Both the position numbers and the translations under genes were made by a program. Shown piece after piece: positions 1-8,707 of a stretch of 64,000 nt of DNA. Each line of letters begins with the position of its first letter. Position 1 is the stretch's first letter. Below the pieces are notes generated by a model, which worked only from the letters and a program-made list of their open reading frames with translations, searched no databases and was not told the DNA's origin. The DNA lies in NCBI GenBank assembly GCA_050694175.1, contig JBOGXA010000002.1, forward strand, positions 62,001 to 126,000. Direction: 5' to 3'. Source of the DNA: JBOGXA01 sp050694175 (GTDB lineage: Bacteria > Actinomycetota > CADDZG01 > WHSQ01).

Positions 1-1
1 G

Positions 2-571
2 CGCGACGAGGTCGACGGCTTCCTGACGATCACCGGCGGAAAGTTCACGACCTTTCGCAAGATGGCGGAGGAGACGGTCGACGCGATGTGCGAGCAGCTG
101 GGCGCGTCACGGCCCTGCAGCACGGCCGAGGAACCGCTCCCGGATTCCGAAGGGGGGGCGTACTACCGGCTCGGCTCGCGGCTGGCCGGCCGCGAGGAGA
201 CGCTTCACGACGATCAGCTCATCTGCGAGTGCGAACTCATCACGCGCCGCCGGCTCGAGGAGGCCATCGAACGCCGAGCGACCACCAACCTGGACGACAT
301 CCGCCGAACTCTGAGACTCGGTATGGGCCCGTGCCAGGGCGGTTTCTGCATTTACCGCTCGGCCGGCGTTATGCACGCGATTGCCCATCTCGATCATGCA
401 ACGGCCAATGGCGCGCTCTCCGATTTCCTGCACGAGCGTTGGAAAGGCGTGTGGCCGATCCTCTACGGAGATGGATGGCGACAGTCGCGCTTTGACGACT
501 GGGTCTACCAGGGTCTGCTCGATGTGGGGCACCTGCCGCCACGCGATCGTCTCGAAAGGCAGCGTGGATGA
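2..571 (+). CDS. glpA: Anaerobic glycerol-3-phosphate dehydrogenase subunit A, C-terminal part
   Basis: The open frame runs in from the window edge, so the N-terminal FAD domain is missing. The visible part begins with the FAD-enzyme C-terminal motif GGKFTTFRKMAE. It then has a BFD-like [2Fe-2S] module with CEC near the middle and GPCQGGFC about 45 residues later, which is the GlpA arrangement and is absent from aerobic GlpD. GlpA oxidises glycerol 3-phosphate to dihydroxyacetone phosphate and passes electrons to GlpB/GlpC at the membrane. Its stop codon overlaps the glpB start (ATGA), so the two are translationally coupled. The call is firm because of the Cys pattern and the following glpB and glpC. 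Confidence 0.93.
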   Translation, partial: RDEVDGFLTITGGKFTTFRKMAEETVDAMCEQLGASRPCSTAEEPLPDSEGGAYYRLGSRLAGREETLHDDQLICECELITRRRLEEAIERRATTNLDDIRRTLRLGMGPCQGGFCIYRSAGVMHAIAHLDHATANGALSDFLHERWKGVWPILYGDGWRQSRFDDWVYQGLLDVGHLPPRDRLERQRG

Positions 572-1818
572 TGGTCGACGTCGTCGTGATCGGAGCGGGG
601 CTCGCCGGGCTCGCATCCGCCCTCCGCCTGTCTCACTCCGGCGCCAGTGTCGTCGTCCTCGCCCGCGGAGTGGGGTCGTTGCACCTCGGAGGGGCGACCA
701 TCGACGTTCTGGGATATTCGCCGGAGCGGGTGGCGGCGCCGGGGGCCGTGCTGCGAGACCTCGTTGCGTCCACCCCCGACCATCCCTACTCACGGGTAGG
801 CGTCCATACCGTGGGCGCCGCGATCGATTGGTTCCTCTCCCAAAAAGAACTGGGCCGGTTCGAAGGCGGTCTCGAGCGGAACTTTCTCCTGCCGACGGCC
901 GTCGGCGGCGTGAAGCCGAGCGCCGTCGTGCCCCAGAGCATCGCGGGAGGCGATGTGGAGCGGGAAGGGACCGTCGTGATCGTTGGGTTCAGCAGGCTCA
1001 AGGACTTCTATCCGGCGCTGGTCGCGGACAATCTCGACGCTGCCGGTGTGCATGCGCGCGCCGTGACCCTGGACGTTCCGCTTCCCGCGCCGTTGACTCG
1101 AGAGGCGGACGTCGGAGGCCTCGGGTACGCGCGCAGCCTCGAGGACAGGGACTTTCTGAAATCTGTGATCGGTGCACTCGAGTCCCAGGTGGAACCCGGA
1201 GACCGGGTTGGATTTCCGGCGGTCCTCGGCACGACGGCGGCGACGACGGTGCCGGTCGAGCTCGCCGACGGGCTCGGGTGCGGTGTGTTCGAGATTCCAA
1301 CGCTGCCTCCGTCGGTGCCGGGCATCCGGCTCTACGAGGCCCTATGTGCCGCGATCAAGGGGGTCGGCGGCCGGATCGTCGTCGGCCCCCTGGTGGTCGG
1401 AGGCCATGGATCGGGGGCGCGCCTCGAGAGCATCGACGTCGACGCCGGAGCGCGCGTCACGGCGTACCGGGCGGACGCGTTCATCCTCGCGAGCGGCGGC
1501 GTGTCGGCCGGCGGCGTGGTCATGGATTCCCGGTGGAGGATCACCGAGCCGGTGTTGGGCCTGCCGGTCTCATACGTTCCGGAACCCGGCGGCGCGCGCT
1601 TCGACGCCGATTACTTTGGGCGGCATCCGGTCGCCCGGGCCGGCATCGCAATCGACGGTAATTGCCGACCGATAAGCGGCGCTGAGCCGGTCTACGAGAA
1701 CGTATTTGTTGCCGGCGCGACGGTCGGTGGCGCCGAACCGTGGCGTGAGGGCTCGGGGAACGGCATCAGCCTGGCCACCGGGTGGCGCGCGGCCGAGTCG
1801 ATAATGCAGGGTATGTAG
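568..1818 (+). CDS. glpB: Anaerobic glycerol-3-phosphate dehydrogenase subunit B
   Basis: 416 residues. The protein opens with a Rossmann dinucleotide motif (VVIGAGLAGLASALRLS), and a second conserved stretch, FVAGATVGGAEPWREGSGNG, lies near the C-terminus, typical of the GlpB flavoprotein family. GlpB bridges the catalytic GlpA and the iron-sulfur membrane-associated GlpC. It starts ATGATG at 568 (or 571) inside the glpA stop and ends immediately before the glpC ATG with no gap. The length is normal for the family. Position between glpA and glpC makes the assignment secure. Confidence 0.92.
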   Translation: MMVDVVVIGAGLAGLASALRLSHSGASVVVLARGVGSLHLGGATIDVLGYSPERVAAPGAVLRDLVASTPDHPYSRVGVHTVGAAIDWFLSQKELGRFEGGLERNFLLPTAVGGVKPSAVVPQSIAGGDVEREGTVVIVGFSRLKDFYPALVADNLDAAGVHARAVTLDVPLPAPLTREADVGGLGYARSLEDRDFLKSVIGALESQVEPGDRVGFPAVLGTTAATTVPVELADGLGCGVFEIPTLPPSVPGIRLYEALCAAIKGVGGRIVVGPLVVGGHGSGARLESIDVDAGARVTAYRADAFILASGGVSAGGVVMDSRWRITEPVLGLPVSYVPEPGGARFDADYFGRHPVARAGIAIDGNCRPISGAEPVYENVFVAGATVGGAEPWREGSGNGISLATGWRAAESIMQGM

Positions 1819-3036
1819 ATGGAGTTAATTCGCGAATCGCTGGATCACTGCGTCAAATGCACCATCTGCGAGAGCTTTTGCCCCGTGTCGAACGCGACTC
1901 CGCTGTTTCCCGGGCCCAAATACGTGGGGCCCCAAGCCGAGAGGTTTCGGAGCGGGGACATCTCTTTTGATGTCTCGCTCGACTACTGCTCCGGATGCGG
2001 GATCTGCACTCAAGTATGCCCTCAGGGTGTGAAGATCGCCGAGATCAACGCGCGCGCGCGAGCGAATATGAAGGCCCAACGCGGCATCCCGCTGCGCGAC
2101 AAGGTCATCTCCCGTCCGGCGACGAGTGCCCGTCTCGCCATGCCGGTGACCGGGTTGGCGAACTGGGCACTCGGGAACTGGTTGGTGCGCGGTCTTTTGG
2201 AACGGACGATGAGGATTCACCGCCGCGCCCCGCTGCCTCGCTTTGCGAGGAGAAGCTTCAGGAGGTGGGTAAAAACGCATGACTCACCCGCCGGGCGAAG
2301 GAAAGTCGTCTTCTTCCATGGATGCAGCACCAACTACTTCGAGCCGCGCCTCGGGATGATGGCGGTGGCGATCCTCGAGCACAACGACATCGAGGTCGTG
2401 GTGCCGGCACAGGGCTGCTGCGGGCTACCTCTCCAGTCCAACGGTCTGTTCGACGACGCACGCAAGTACGTGAAGCGGCTGTCGGCCGCGCTCGCGCCGT
2501 ACGCGCGCGCAGGCTATGACATCGTTGCGACATCCACGAGCTGCGGGCTCATGCTGAAGAGAGAAGCTCGCGAGATCCTCGATAGCGACGACCCGGACCT
2601 CGAGGTTGTCTCCGAGCGGATGTTCGACATCTGCGAGTACCTCGTGGACCTGCGAGCTGCCGGCGAGCTGCGCACGGATTTCGACCCGGTCCCGATGACA
2701 GTTCCCTATCACGCGCCTTGTCAGCAAAGGGGACACAGCATCGGCTCGCCTGCACTCGACCTGTTCGCACTCGTGCCGGGGCTCCTGGTCCAAGAGGGAA
2801 CGGCGCAGTGCTGTGGAATCGCGGGGACCTACGGCCTGAAGGCGGAGAAGTACGACATCGCAATGGAGGTGGGACGTCCGCTGTTCGAGTCCGTGAGTGG
2901 CGGGGACCCGGACGTCGTCGCCTGCGACAGCGAAACGTGCCGGTGGCAGATCACGCATGCGACGGGCATACCCTCCGTCCATCCGGTCGAGATTCTCCAC
3001 CGCGCGTACGGCCTCCGGGTCGAGTCGTCCAGTTAG
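1819..3036 (+). CDS. glpC: Anaerobic glycerol-3-phosphate dehydrogenase subunit C, iron-sulfur protein
   Basis: 405 residues. Two ferredoxin-type 4Fe-4S motifs occur near the N-terminus (CVKCTICESFCP and CSGCGICTQVCP). Two CCG cysteine-rich domains follow, with CCGLPLQSNG in the first and QCCGIAGTYG in the second. This is the layout of GlpC and related heterodisulfide-reductase D-type subunits, which carry electrons from GlpAB to the quinone pool. The start abuts the glpB stop. No membrane helix is evident, so attachment is probably peripheral. It could also be called a generic Fe-S oxidoreductase, but the context fixes it as GlpC. Confidence 0.93.
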   Translation: MELIRESLDHCVKCTICESFCPVSNATPLFPGPKYVGPQAERFRSGDISFDVSLDYCSGCGICTQVCPQGVKIAEINARARANMKAQRGIPLRDKVISRPATSARLAMPVTGLANWALGNWLVRGLLERTMRIHRRAPLPRFARRSFRRWVKTHDSPAGRRKVVFFHGCSTNYFEPRLGMMAVAILEHNDIEVVVPAQGCCGLPLQSNGLFDDARKYVKRLSAALAPYARAGYDIVATSTSCGLMLKREAREILDSDDPDLEVVSERMFDICEYLVDLRAAGELRTDFDPVPMTVPYHAPCQQRGHSIGSPALDLFALVPGLLVQEGTAQCCGIAGTYGLKAEKYDIAMEVGRPLFESVSGGDPDVVACDSETCRWQITHATGIPSVHPVEILHRAYGLRVESSS

Positions 3037-3045
3037 AGTCCGTGC

Positions 3046-5520
3046 GTGGTCGGCATAGTCATCGTCTCGCACAGCGCAAAGCTCGCGGATGGCGTCGTTG
3101 AGCTGGCGCGGGAGATGGGCGGCGATGACGTGGGAATCGTTGCGGCGGGCGGGATGGCGGCGGACCCCGGCGCGGTGGGGACCGATGCAACGCTGGTGAT
3201 GCAGGCCGTCATGCAGGCCGACTCCGGCGACGGCGTGCTGGTCCTGATGGACCTGGGCAGTGCGCTGCTCAGCGCGGAGATGGCCGTTGAGATGCTCGGA
3301 GACGATGTCTCAGGTCCCGTGCTGCTGTGCGATGCACCGCTTGTTGAGGGGGCCGTCGCGGCCGCGGCCGCGGCCAAGATCGGGGCATCTCTGGACGAGG
3401 TGGCTGCGGAGGCCCGCGGCGGGGCGCGCGCCAAGAGCGTGCATCTCGGCGCGGCGGATAACGATGTTCCGTCGCGGCCGGAGGAATCCGGCGACGGAGA
3501 GGCACTCGAGGTGCGCATCGAGGTTCGCAACCGGCTTGGGCTACATGCGCGGCCCGCGGCCCGATTCGTCCAGACGGCGGGTCGCTTCGACGCGGACATA
3601 ACCGTCACGAACGAAACGACCGGCAAGGGGCCGGAGAGCGCGCGCAGCCTCAATGGGGTGGCGATCCTCGGGGCCCGCCGGGGCCACAAGATCGTGGTTC
3701 GAGCACGCGGTCCCGACTCGGACGCCGCGCTTGCGGCGTTGCGAGAACTCGCCGAGGACAACTTCGGCGACACCGATGAACTCGAGGCCGATGGAATCGT
3801 CCCGGCCGCCGTGGCTCCCGGGCGGGATGCCGCCGGCGCCGGGCCGGGGGAGTTGCGCGGGTTCGCGGCGTCCCCGGGGGTCGTCGTGGGCCCGGCACGT
3901 CCTCTGCGTGCGGTTCGCCCCGAAATCCCCGATACGCCTGGGGGGGAACCCGCGGGGGAGTGGGCCGCGCTCGAGGCAGCCCTTGCGCGTGCGCGGGCCG
4001 AGATCGAAAGGTCCCGGACCGCCGCAACCGTTCGGGCCGGCGCCGACCGTGGATCGATCTTCGACGCGCACCTCTTGTTCCTCGAGGACGACGCTCTGCT
4101 AGGGCCTGCCCGCCACGCTGTGTTCGACGAGGGGATGAACGCGGCCCGGGCTTGGGACGGTGCCGTTCGGGCGATGGCCTCTGCTTACGGGGAACTCGAA
4201 GACGAATACCAGCGCGCGCGTGCCGCAGATGTGATTGAGGTGGGCCGCCAGGTGCTCGAACACCTGGTCGGGGCGGGAGCGAGCCCGGAGCCGGCAGTTG
4301 GTGCCGGCATCCTGGTGGCGGCGGACCTCGCCGCGCGCGATGCAGCGCGCCTCGACCCCGCCGTCACGGTCGGCATCGCGACCGCGGCCGGCGGACCGAC
4401 GTCGCACGCGGCGATCCTTGCTCGCGGCCTGGGGATCCCGGCCGTGGTGGCGTTGGGGCCACGGGTTCTGGAGATCGACGACGGAACGCCTTTGGCCCTC
4501 GACGGAGGAACCGGTACCGTGCTGATCGAGCCCGCCGGCGATGTCGTCGCCGAGTACTCGGAGCGAGCCCGGCGAACGGCGGCGGAAGGCGAGGCGGCCC
4601 GGAGGGCTGCCGAGGGCCCGGCCATAACCCGCGACGGGGTGCACGTCGAGGTGTACGCGAACATCGGCTCGGTGGCAGACGCCGGGGTCGCGGCGGCAGC
4701 GGGCGCGGACGGCATCGGCCTTCTGCGCACAGAGTTCCTGTTCATGGATCGAACCGAGCCGCCGGACGAGGACGAGCAGGCAGCCGCGTATGCGGCCATC
4801 GCCGAGGCGATGGGGGGCCGGCCGGTGATCGTGAGAACCCTCGACGTGGGAGGCGATAAGCCGCTCGATTACATCCCCGCGGCCGATGAGGCCAACCCCT
4901 TCCTCGGGGTTCGGGGCATCCGGCTGGCGCTGGTTCGCAAGGACCTGTTCACGGCGCAGATGCGAGCGATCGTACGAGCGGCCGCGGCTCATCCGATCAA
5001 GGTCATGTTCCCGATGGTGTCGTCGCCGGCGGAATGGCGCGACGCGGTGCGCATCCTCGAAGAGCAGCGATCCGCCCTTGCTCGGGCCGGGCACCCGGTT
5101 CCCGAGCGCGTCGACGCGGGGATCATGGTCGAAGTGCCGGCCGCGGGGCTCCTTGCCGACGAGTTTGCGAAAGAGGTTTCGTTCTTCTCGGTCGGAACGA
5201 ACGACCTGTCTCAGTATGTCTTTGCAGCAGAGCGCGGCAACCCGTCGGTCGCGCACCTGGCGGACGCAACCCAGCCCGCGCTGCTGAGGATGATAAGGAT
5301 GGTGACCGATGCGGCCGCGCCGCACAAGATACCCGTGGGGGTCTGTGGTGAGCTGGCCGGCGACGTCGCGGCCGTGCCTCTGCTTGTCGGGCTCGGCGTG
5401 ACCGAGCTGAGCGTGGCGCCGCCCGCGGTTGCCGCCGTAAAGCAGGCCGTCCGCTTGCTCGATATGAACGCGGCGACCGAGGCCGCCGACCGCGCGATGA
5501 GGGGACTCCCGGCGCGATGA
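3046..5520 (+). CDS. dhaM: DhaM-HPr-Enzyme I fusion phosphotransferase
   Basis: 824 residues, GTG start nine bases after glpC. Three domains are visible. Residues 1-130 are a DhaM (mannose-EIIA-like) domain with His9 in IVIVSHSAKLADG. Residues about 150-240 are HPr with the phospho-site His167 in GLHARPAARF. Residues about 270-824 are a full Enzyme I with His454 in GGPTSHAAILARG, the PEP-barrel motifs GIGLLRTEFLFM and DVGGDKPLDYI, and catalytic Cys767 in GVCGELAGD. The family relays phosphate from PEP to the ADP of DhaL for dihydroxyacetone phosphorylation. The well-known E. coli DhaM carries a truncated EI; here the PEP-binding half is complete. DhaK and DhaL are not in the window. Linkage to glpABC points to glycerol/dihydroxyacetone use. 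Confidence 0.92.
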   Translation: MVGIVIVSHSAKLADGVVELAREMGGDDVGIVAAGGMAADPGAVGTDATLVMQAVMQADSGDGVLVLMDLGSALLSAEMAVEMLGDDVSGPVLLCDAPLVEGAVAAAAAAKIGASLDEVAAEARGGARAKSVHLGAADNDVPSRPEESGDGEALEVRIEVRNRLGLHARPAARFVQTAGRFDADITVTNETTGKGPESARSLNGVAILGARRGHKIVVRARGPDSDAALAALRELAEDNFGDTDELEADGIVPAAVAPGRDAAGAGPGELRGFAASPGVVVGPARPLRAVRPEIPDTPGGEPAGEWAALEAALARARAEIERSRTAATVRAGADRGSIFDAHLLFLEDDALLGPARHAVFDEGMNAARAWDGAVRAMASAYGELEDEYQRARAADVIEVGRQVLEHLVGAGASPEPAVGAGILVAADLAARDAARLDPAVTVGIATAAGGPTSHAAILARGLGIPAVVALGPRVLEIDDGTPLALDGGTGTVLIEPAGDVVAEYSERARRTAAEGEAARRAAEGPAITRDGVHVEVYANIGSVADAGVAAAAGADGIGLLRTEFLFMDRTEPPDEDEQAAAYAAIAEAMGGRPVIVRTLDVGGDKPLDYIPAADEANPFLGVRGIRLALVRKDLFTAQMRAIVRAAAAHPIKVMFPMVSSPAEWRDAVRILEEQRSALARAGHPVPERVDAGIMVEVPAAGLLADEFAKEVSFFSVGTNDLSQYVFAAERGNPSVAHLADATQPALLRMIRMVTDAAAPHKIPVGVCGELAGDVAAVPLLVGLGVTELSVAPPAVAAVKQAVRLLDMNAATEAADRAMRGLPAR

Positions 5521-6098
5521 TTCTCACCCCGCAGCGGATGGCGACTCTGTTGATTCGCATCACCGTCCTGCGGATCGTGCTCGTCCCCGTCGTAATGGCG
5601 CTGGTACTGATAGGGGATCGGGTCGACCTCGCCTACGTGTCGGCGGCCTGCCTGTTCGTGATCGCTGCAGGAACCGACTTCGTGGACGGCTATCTCGCCC
5701 GCCGCTGGAACGCGGCAACGACCCTGGGTTCGTTTCTCGATACGACCGCGGACAAGCTGCTCGTCGCCGGGTGCATCATCGCTCTGGTTGCCGTGGATCG
5801 TGCGTCGGCGTGGATCGCGGTCATCATCGTCGGCCGGGAGCTCGTCATCCTGGGTCTGCGCGGCATGGTCGCGCTCGACGGAACCGTCATGCCGCCGTCC
5901 ATCTGGGGGAAGCTGAAAGCCACCGTTCAGTTCGGGGCCATCACGCTGGCGATCGTTCGCACATCCGACCCGCTGGGCCCTCTGTACCTGGATGAGTGGG
6001 CCATGATCGTTGCGGCGGCGATCACGGTGATGTCGGGGGTCGAGTACCTCGCCCGCTATTCCAGCGCGCTGACGTCTTCGCGCAACTCCGCGCTGTGA
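5517..6098 (+). CDS. pgsA: CDP-diacylglycerol-glycerol-3-phosphate 3-phosphatidyltransferase
   Basis: 193 residues with several hydrophobic helices. The CDP-alcohol phosphotransferase signature is intact: DGYLARR, eight residues, then G, then D and D spaced by three (GSFLDTTADK). The enzyme makes phosphatidylglycerol phosphate from CDP-diacylglycerol and glycerol 3-phosphate, so it shares a substrate with the upstream glp genes. The start overlaps the dhaM-fusion stop (ATGA) and its own stop overlaps the next gene. The exact alcohol acceptor is inferred from length, family resemblance and neighbours; phosphatidylinositol-phosphate synthase is a less likely alternative. Confidence 0.82.
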   Translation: MILTPQRMATLLIRITVLRIVLVPVVMALVLIGDRVDLAYVSAACLFVIAAGTDFVDGYLARRWNAATTLGSFLDTTADKLLVAGCIIALVAVDRASAWIAVIIVGRELVILGLRGMVALDGTVMPPSIWGKLKATVQFGAITLAIVRTSDPLGPLYLDEWAMIVAAAITVMSGVEYLARYSSALTSSRNSAL

Positions 6099-7099
6099 AC
6101 GGGCCTGTGTTCGTCACCGGCGGAAGTGGGCTGGTGGGGAAGGCGGTCGTTAACCACCTTGTTGCGGCGGGACAAGAGGTGCGCGCTCTGGCGAGGTCGG
6201 AGGCGGCGCGCACCTCGCTCGAGGAACTGGGCGCCAAGACGGTTCCGGGCGACATCCTGGATGAGGCCTCGGTCCGCGCCGCGATGACCGGCTGCGGAGT
6301 CGCCTATCACATCGCCGGCCTTAACGCGTTCTGCTTGAGAGACCCGGCGCCCCTTTTCCGAGTGAACGTAGAGGGCTCGTTGAATGTAGTGCGGGCGGCG
6401 GCGGCCGCCGGTGTGGGCCGGCTGCTCTATACCTCTTCGGCGGCAACTCTCGGAGAGCGCAAGGGAACCGTGGGGTCGGAGGCGTCGCCACATCGGGGAA
6501 GTTTCCTGTCGGAGTACGAGCGATCGAAGTTCGAGGCGGAACGGGTCGTCCTCATCGAAGGCCGCGCGCGTGATCTCGATGTCGTCTGCGTCAATCCCTC
6601 GTCGGTGCAGGGGCCGGGTCGGACCGGCGGTACCGCCAAGATCCTGGTCGCGTTTCTGAACGGGAAGCTGAAGTACTTCGTGAAGACGAATATCAGCCTT
6701 GTCGACATCGACGATTGCGCGCGAGGGCACCTACTCGCGGCCCAACGAGGTCGCGACGGGCAGAGGTACGTGCTGAACGGCGCCAGCATTCCGATCGAGC
6801 GCGCGCTGGAGATTGTCGCCGAGATCACCGGCACGCGCCACCGCCCGCGAATTCTTCCCGGCACCTTGGCCACTGCGGGGGGGACCGTGGTGGGGGCACT
6901 TGCCCGTCTCCGCGGAGGCGAATCCGCGCCCGTGTGCCGCGAGATGGTTCGCACCCTCAGGCACGGACACGACTACGACGGCTCCAGGGCCGCGCGCGAA
7001 CTGGGCCTCGTGTACACGCCGATCGAGGAGACGTTGCGGCGGACGGTCGAGTGGCTCGTCGACGAGGGCCTCACGCCCGCGCGGCCGCGTCTGAACTGA
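6095..7099 (+). CDS. NAD-dependent epimerase/dehydratase (extended SDR)
   Basis: 334 residues from the GTG at 6095, which overlaps the pgsA stop as GTGA. A longer in-frame start at 5996 exists but would read through pgsA in another frame and is not credible. The protein starts with the glycine-rich nucleotide motif FVTGGSGLVGKAVV and contains an SDR Tyr-Lys pair in YERSKFEAE. It resembles dihydroflavonol-reductase or hopanoid-associated sugar epimerases. The substrate is unknown. It closes the glycerol/phospholipid operon, and coupling to pgsA suggests a lipid or isoprenoid head-group role, which is inference only. Confidence 0.85.
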   Translation: MNGPVFVTGGSGLVGKAVVNHLVAAGQEVRALARSEAARTSLEELGAKTVPGDILDEASVRAAMTGCGVAYHIAGLNAFCLRDPAPLFRVNVEGSLNVVRAAAAAGVGRLLYTSSAATLGERKGTVGSEASPHRGSFLSEYERSKFEAERVVLIEGRARDLDVVCVNPSSVQGPGRTGGTAKILVAFLNGKLKYFVKTNISLVDIDDCARGHLLAAQRGRDGQRYVLNGASIPIERALEIVAEITGTRHRPRILPGTLATAGGTVVGALARLRGGESAPVCREMVRTLRHGHDYDGSRAARELGLVYTPIEETLRRTVEWLVDEGLTPARPRLN

Positions 7100-7105
7100 A
7101 GAGGA

Positions 7106-7336
7106 CTACTCGGGTGGGCGACCCTCCTGGCCCTCGCTGTAGCGACGCTCGCCCTCTTTCTCGGGGGTGTCGGGCAGTTCCTCCTCGCCCTCACTGAAGC
7201 GGCCCCGATGCTCCTTGGCGTGGGTGTCGGGCGTCTTCTCTTGACCCTCGCTGAAGCGGCCGGCATCCTCTTCGTCGTCGTGATGTGGCCCTCGCTCCTG
7301 GCCCTCGGCGAACCCGTGCTCTCGATGCTCCTCCAC
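7106..7336 (-). CDS. Small acidic protein of four FSEGQE-type repeats
   Basis: 76 residues from GTG 7336, which has a GGGAGG ribosome site four bases upstream; a GTG at 7351 would add five residues but lacks such a site. The protein is almost wholly four degenerate repeats of 17-20 residues with the cores GFAEGQE, GRFSEGQE, GRFSEGEE and RRYSEGQE. Most are followed by a Pro, Asp, His and Glu-rich spacer such as PDTPEKEGE. There is no signal peptide, membrane segment or cysteine, and it is strongly hydrophilic. The repeats are also visible in the DNA as recurring ccctcgctgaagcggcc. It converges on the upstream epimerase with a six-base gap. I do not recognise a characterised family. The repeat pattern and ribosome site make coding very likely. 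Confidence 0.75.
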   Translation of the reverse strand: MEEHREHGFAEGQERGPHHDDEEDAGRFSEGQEKTPDTHAKEHRGRFSEGEEELPDTPEKEGERRYSEGQEGRPPE

Positions 7337-7532
7337 GCTGCCTCCCTCCACGGGAGAGGGCCGAATGCCACCTCCCTCACGACGTTGGTACCCGCCGCCG
7401 AGACAACGTTACGCCTGAAGGGCGGGGCCGGGCTCCTTCGGGCCACCAACCGGCAAGAAAATCTCTGTTCGTGACAGCAACGGGACATAAAGGGCGCGAC
7501 TACCCCGCCAGGTCCCGAGCCGCGCCGACGAG

Positions 7533-8501
7533 CTAGAGGACGTCGAGATAGATCTCGTACGTTCCCCGGCCGCCCTCCTTGACCGAGTACATGGCTGCGT
7601 CCGCGTGGCGTAGAAGGGTGTCGGGATCGTCCCCTTCTTGCGCAAAAGCGATCCCGATGCTAACGGTGACCCTTGTCTCACCCCCATCGACCGTGATCGG
7701 TGCCGTGAACTCGCGACCCAGCCGTTCCGCGATGATGACCGCATCCTGCTCGCTCTTCATGTCCTCGCACAGGATCGCAAACTCGTCCCCTCCGAGTCTC
7801 GCCACCGTATCCGAGGGGCGGACGATCGACCGGATCCTCTTCGCCGTGTTGATGAGCACCTGGTCTCCGGCGCGGTGACCGAAACGGTCGTTCACCTCCT
7901 TGAACAGGTCGAGGTCCAAGAACAGAACGGCAACGGGTGACACGTTTCTGTCCGCGCGGGCGAGTGCAAGCGTCAGCCGGTCCATGAACAGAAGCCGGTT
8001 GGCCACGCCCGTCAACGGATCGTGAAGCGCCTGCTCGATCAGTTTTTCTTCGGTGACCTTGCGATCCGTGATGTCCTGGATTTGGCAGACGAAGTAGAGG
8101 GGGTTTTCGTCTGAGTCCCGGACGAGCGTTGCGCTCAGGTGCCCCCATACCAGATGGCCTCGGGCATGGAGGTATCTCTTTTCCAGCTGGTAGCCGGTGA
8201 TCTCCCCACTCAGGAGTTTGGAGGTCCGATCGACGTCGAGCTCGAGATGATCGGGGTCCGTGATGTCCTGCCAGGTCTTGTCGAGGAGCTCACCCTCCGA
8301 GTAGCCGAGGAACTCGCACAGGGCCGGATTGACCCGCCTGTAGTGCCCGTCGGGTGAAACGATCGCAACGCCGATGGGGGCGCGGTCGAAGGCCGTGCGA
8401 AAGACTTCGCTCTCTTTCAGTAGGGAGTCGGGCGCGCGGGAGGCTCCTCCGCCGTCGCCACCCTCCAGAGACCCACCGGCCTCGGGGTCTTCTGTGCTCA
8501 C
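7533..8501 (-). CDS. PAS-GGDEF diguanylate cyclase
   Basis: 322 residues, GTG start with an AGGGGT site upstream. Residues about 30-155 form a PAS domain with the typical AFDRAPIGVAIVSPDG opening and a PAC end (QDITDRK). Residues about 165-320 are a GGDEF domain with the intact active-site motif LGGDEF. The product-inhibition I-site RxxD (RPSD) lies exactly five residues before the motif. The enzyme should make cyclic di-GMP from two GTP and be feedback-inhibited. There are no membrane helices, so sensing is probably cytoplasmic. It stands alone between two intergenic gaps of about 200 bases. No effector or phosphodiesterase lies nearby. Confidence 0.93.
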   Translation of the reverse strand: MSTEDPEAGGSLEGGDGGGASRAPDSLLKESEVFRTAFDRAPIGVAIVSPDGHYRRVNPALCEFLGYSEGELLDKTWQDITDPDHLELDVDRTSKLLSGEITGYQLEKRYLHARGHLVWGHLSATLVRDSDENPLYFVCQIQDITDRKVTEEKLIEQALHDPLTGVANRLLFMDRLTLALARADRNVSPVAVLFLDLDLFKEVNDRFGHRAGDQVLINTAKRIRSIVRPSDTVARLGGDEFAILCEDMKSEQDAVIIAERLGREFTAPITVDGGETRVTVSIGIAFAQEGDDPDTLLRHADAAMYSVKEGGRGTYEIYLDVL

Positions 8502-8707
8502 GTGACCCCTATCTGCACCTGCGTGCCGCGCACGCCTAGCCGGATTTTACCAACCCGCTATCCGGTTCCTCCTTAATCGACCGATCCCGAGGTTTGGTTT
8601 AGAGGGCCGGCGTGGAATGTCGGTTACCCCTCCACATCTAGACGTGCAATGAAGAACGCCCCCAGCCACGGCAGTGGGAGCGCGACAAACGCCCACCCTG
8701 TAGGCGG

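Noticed and set aside
381..1661. Long plus-strand open frame of 426 codons
   Set aside because: It is out of frame with glpA and glpB, is Arg-rich low-complexity translation typical of high-GC shadow frames, and has no family motif.
5996..6094. N-terminal extension of the epimerase
   Set aside because: It would overlap pgsA for 100 bases in another frame, while the GTG at 6095 begins exactly at the Rossmann motif and gives the usual GTGA coupling.
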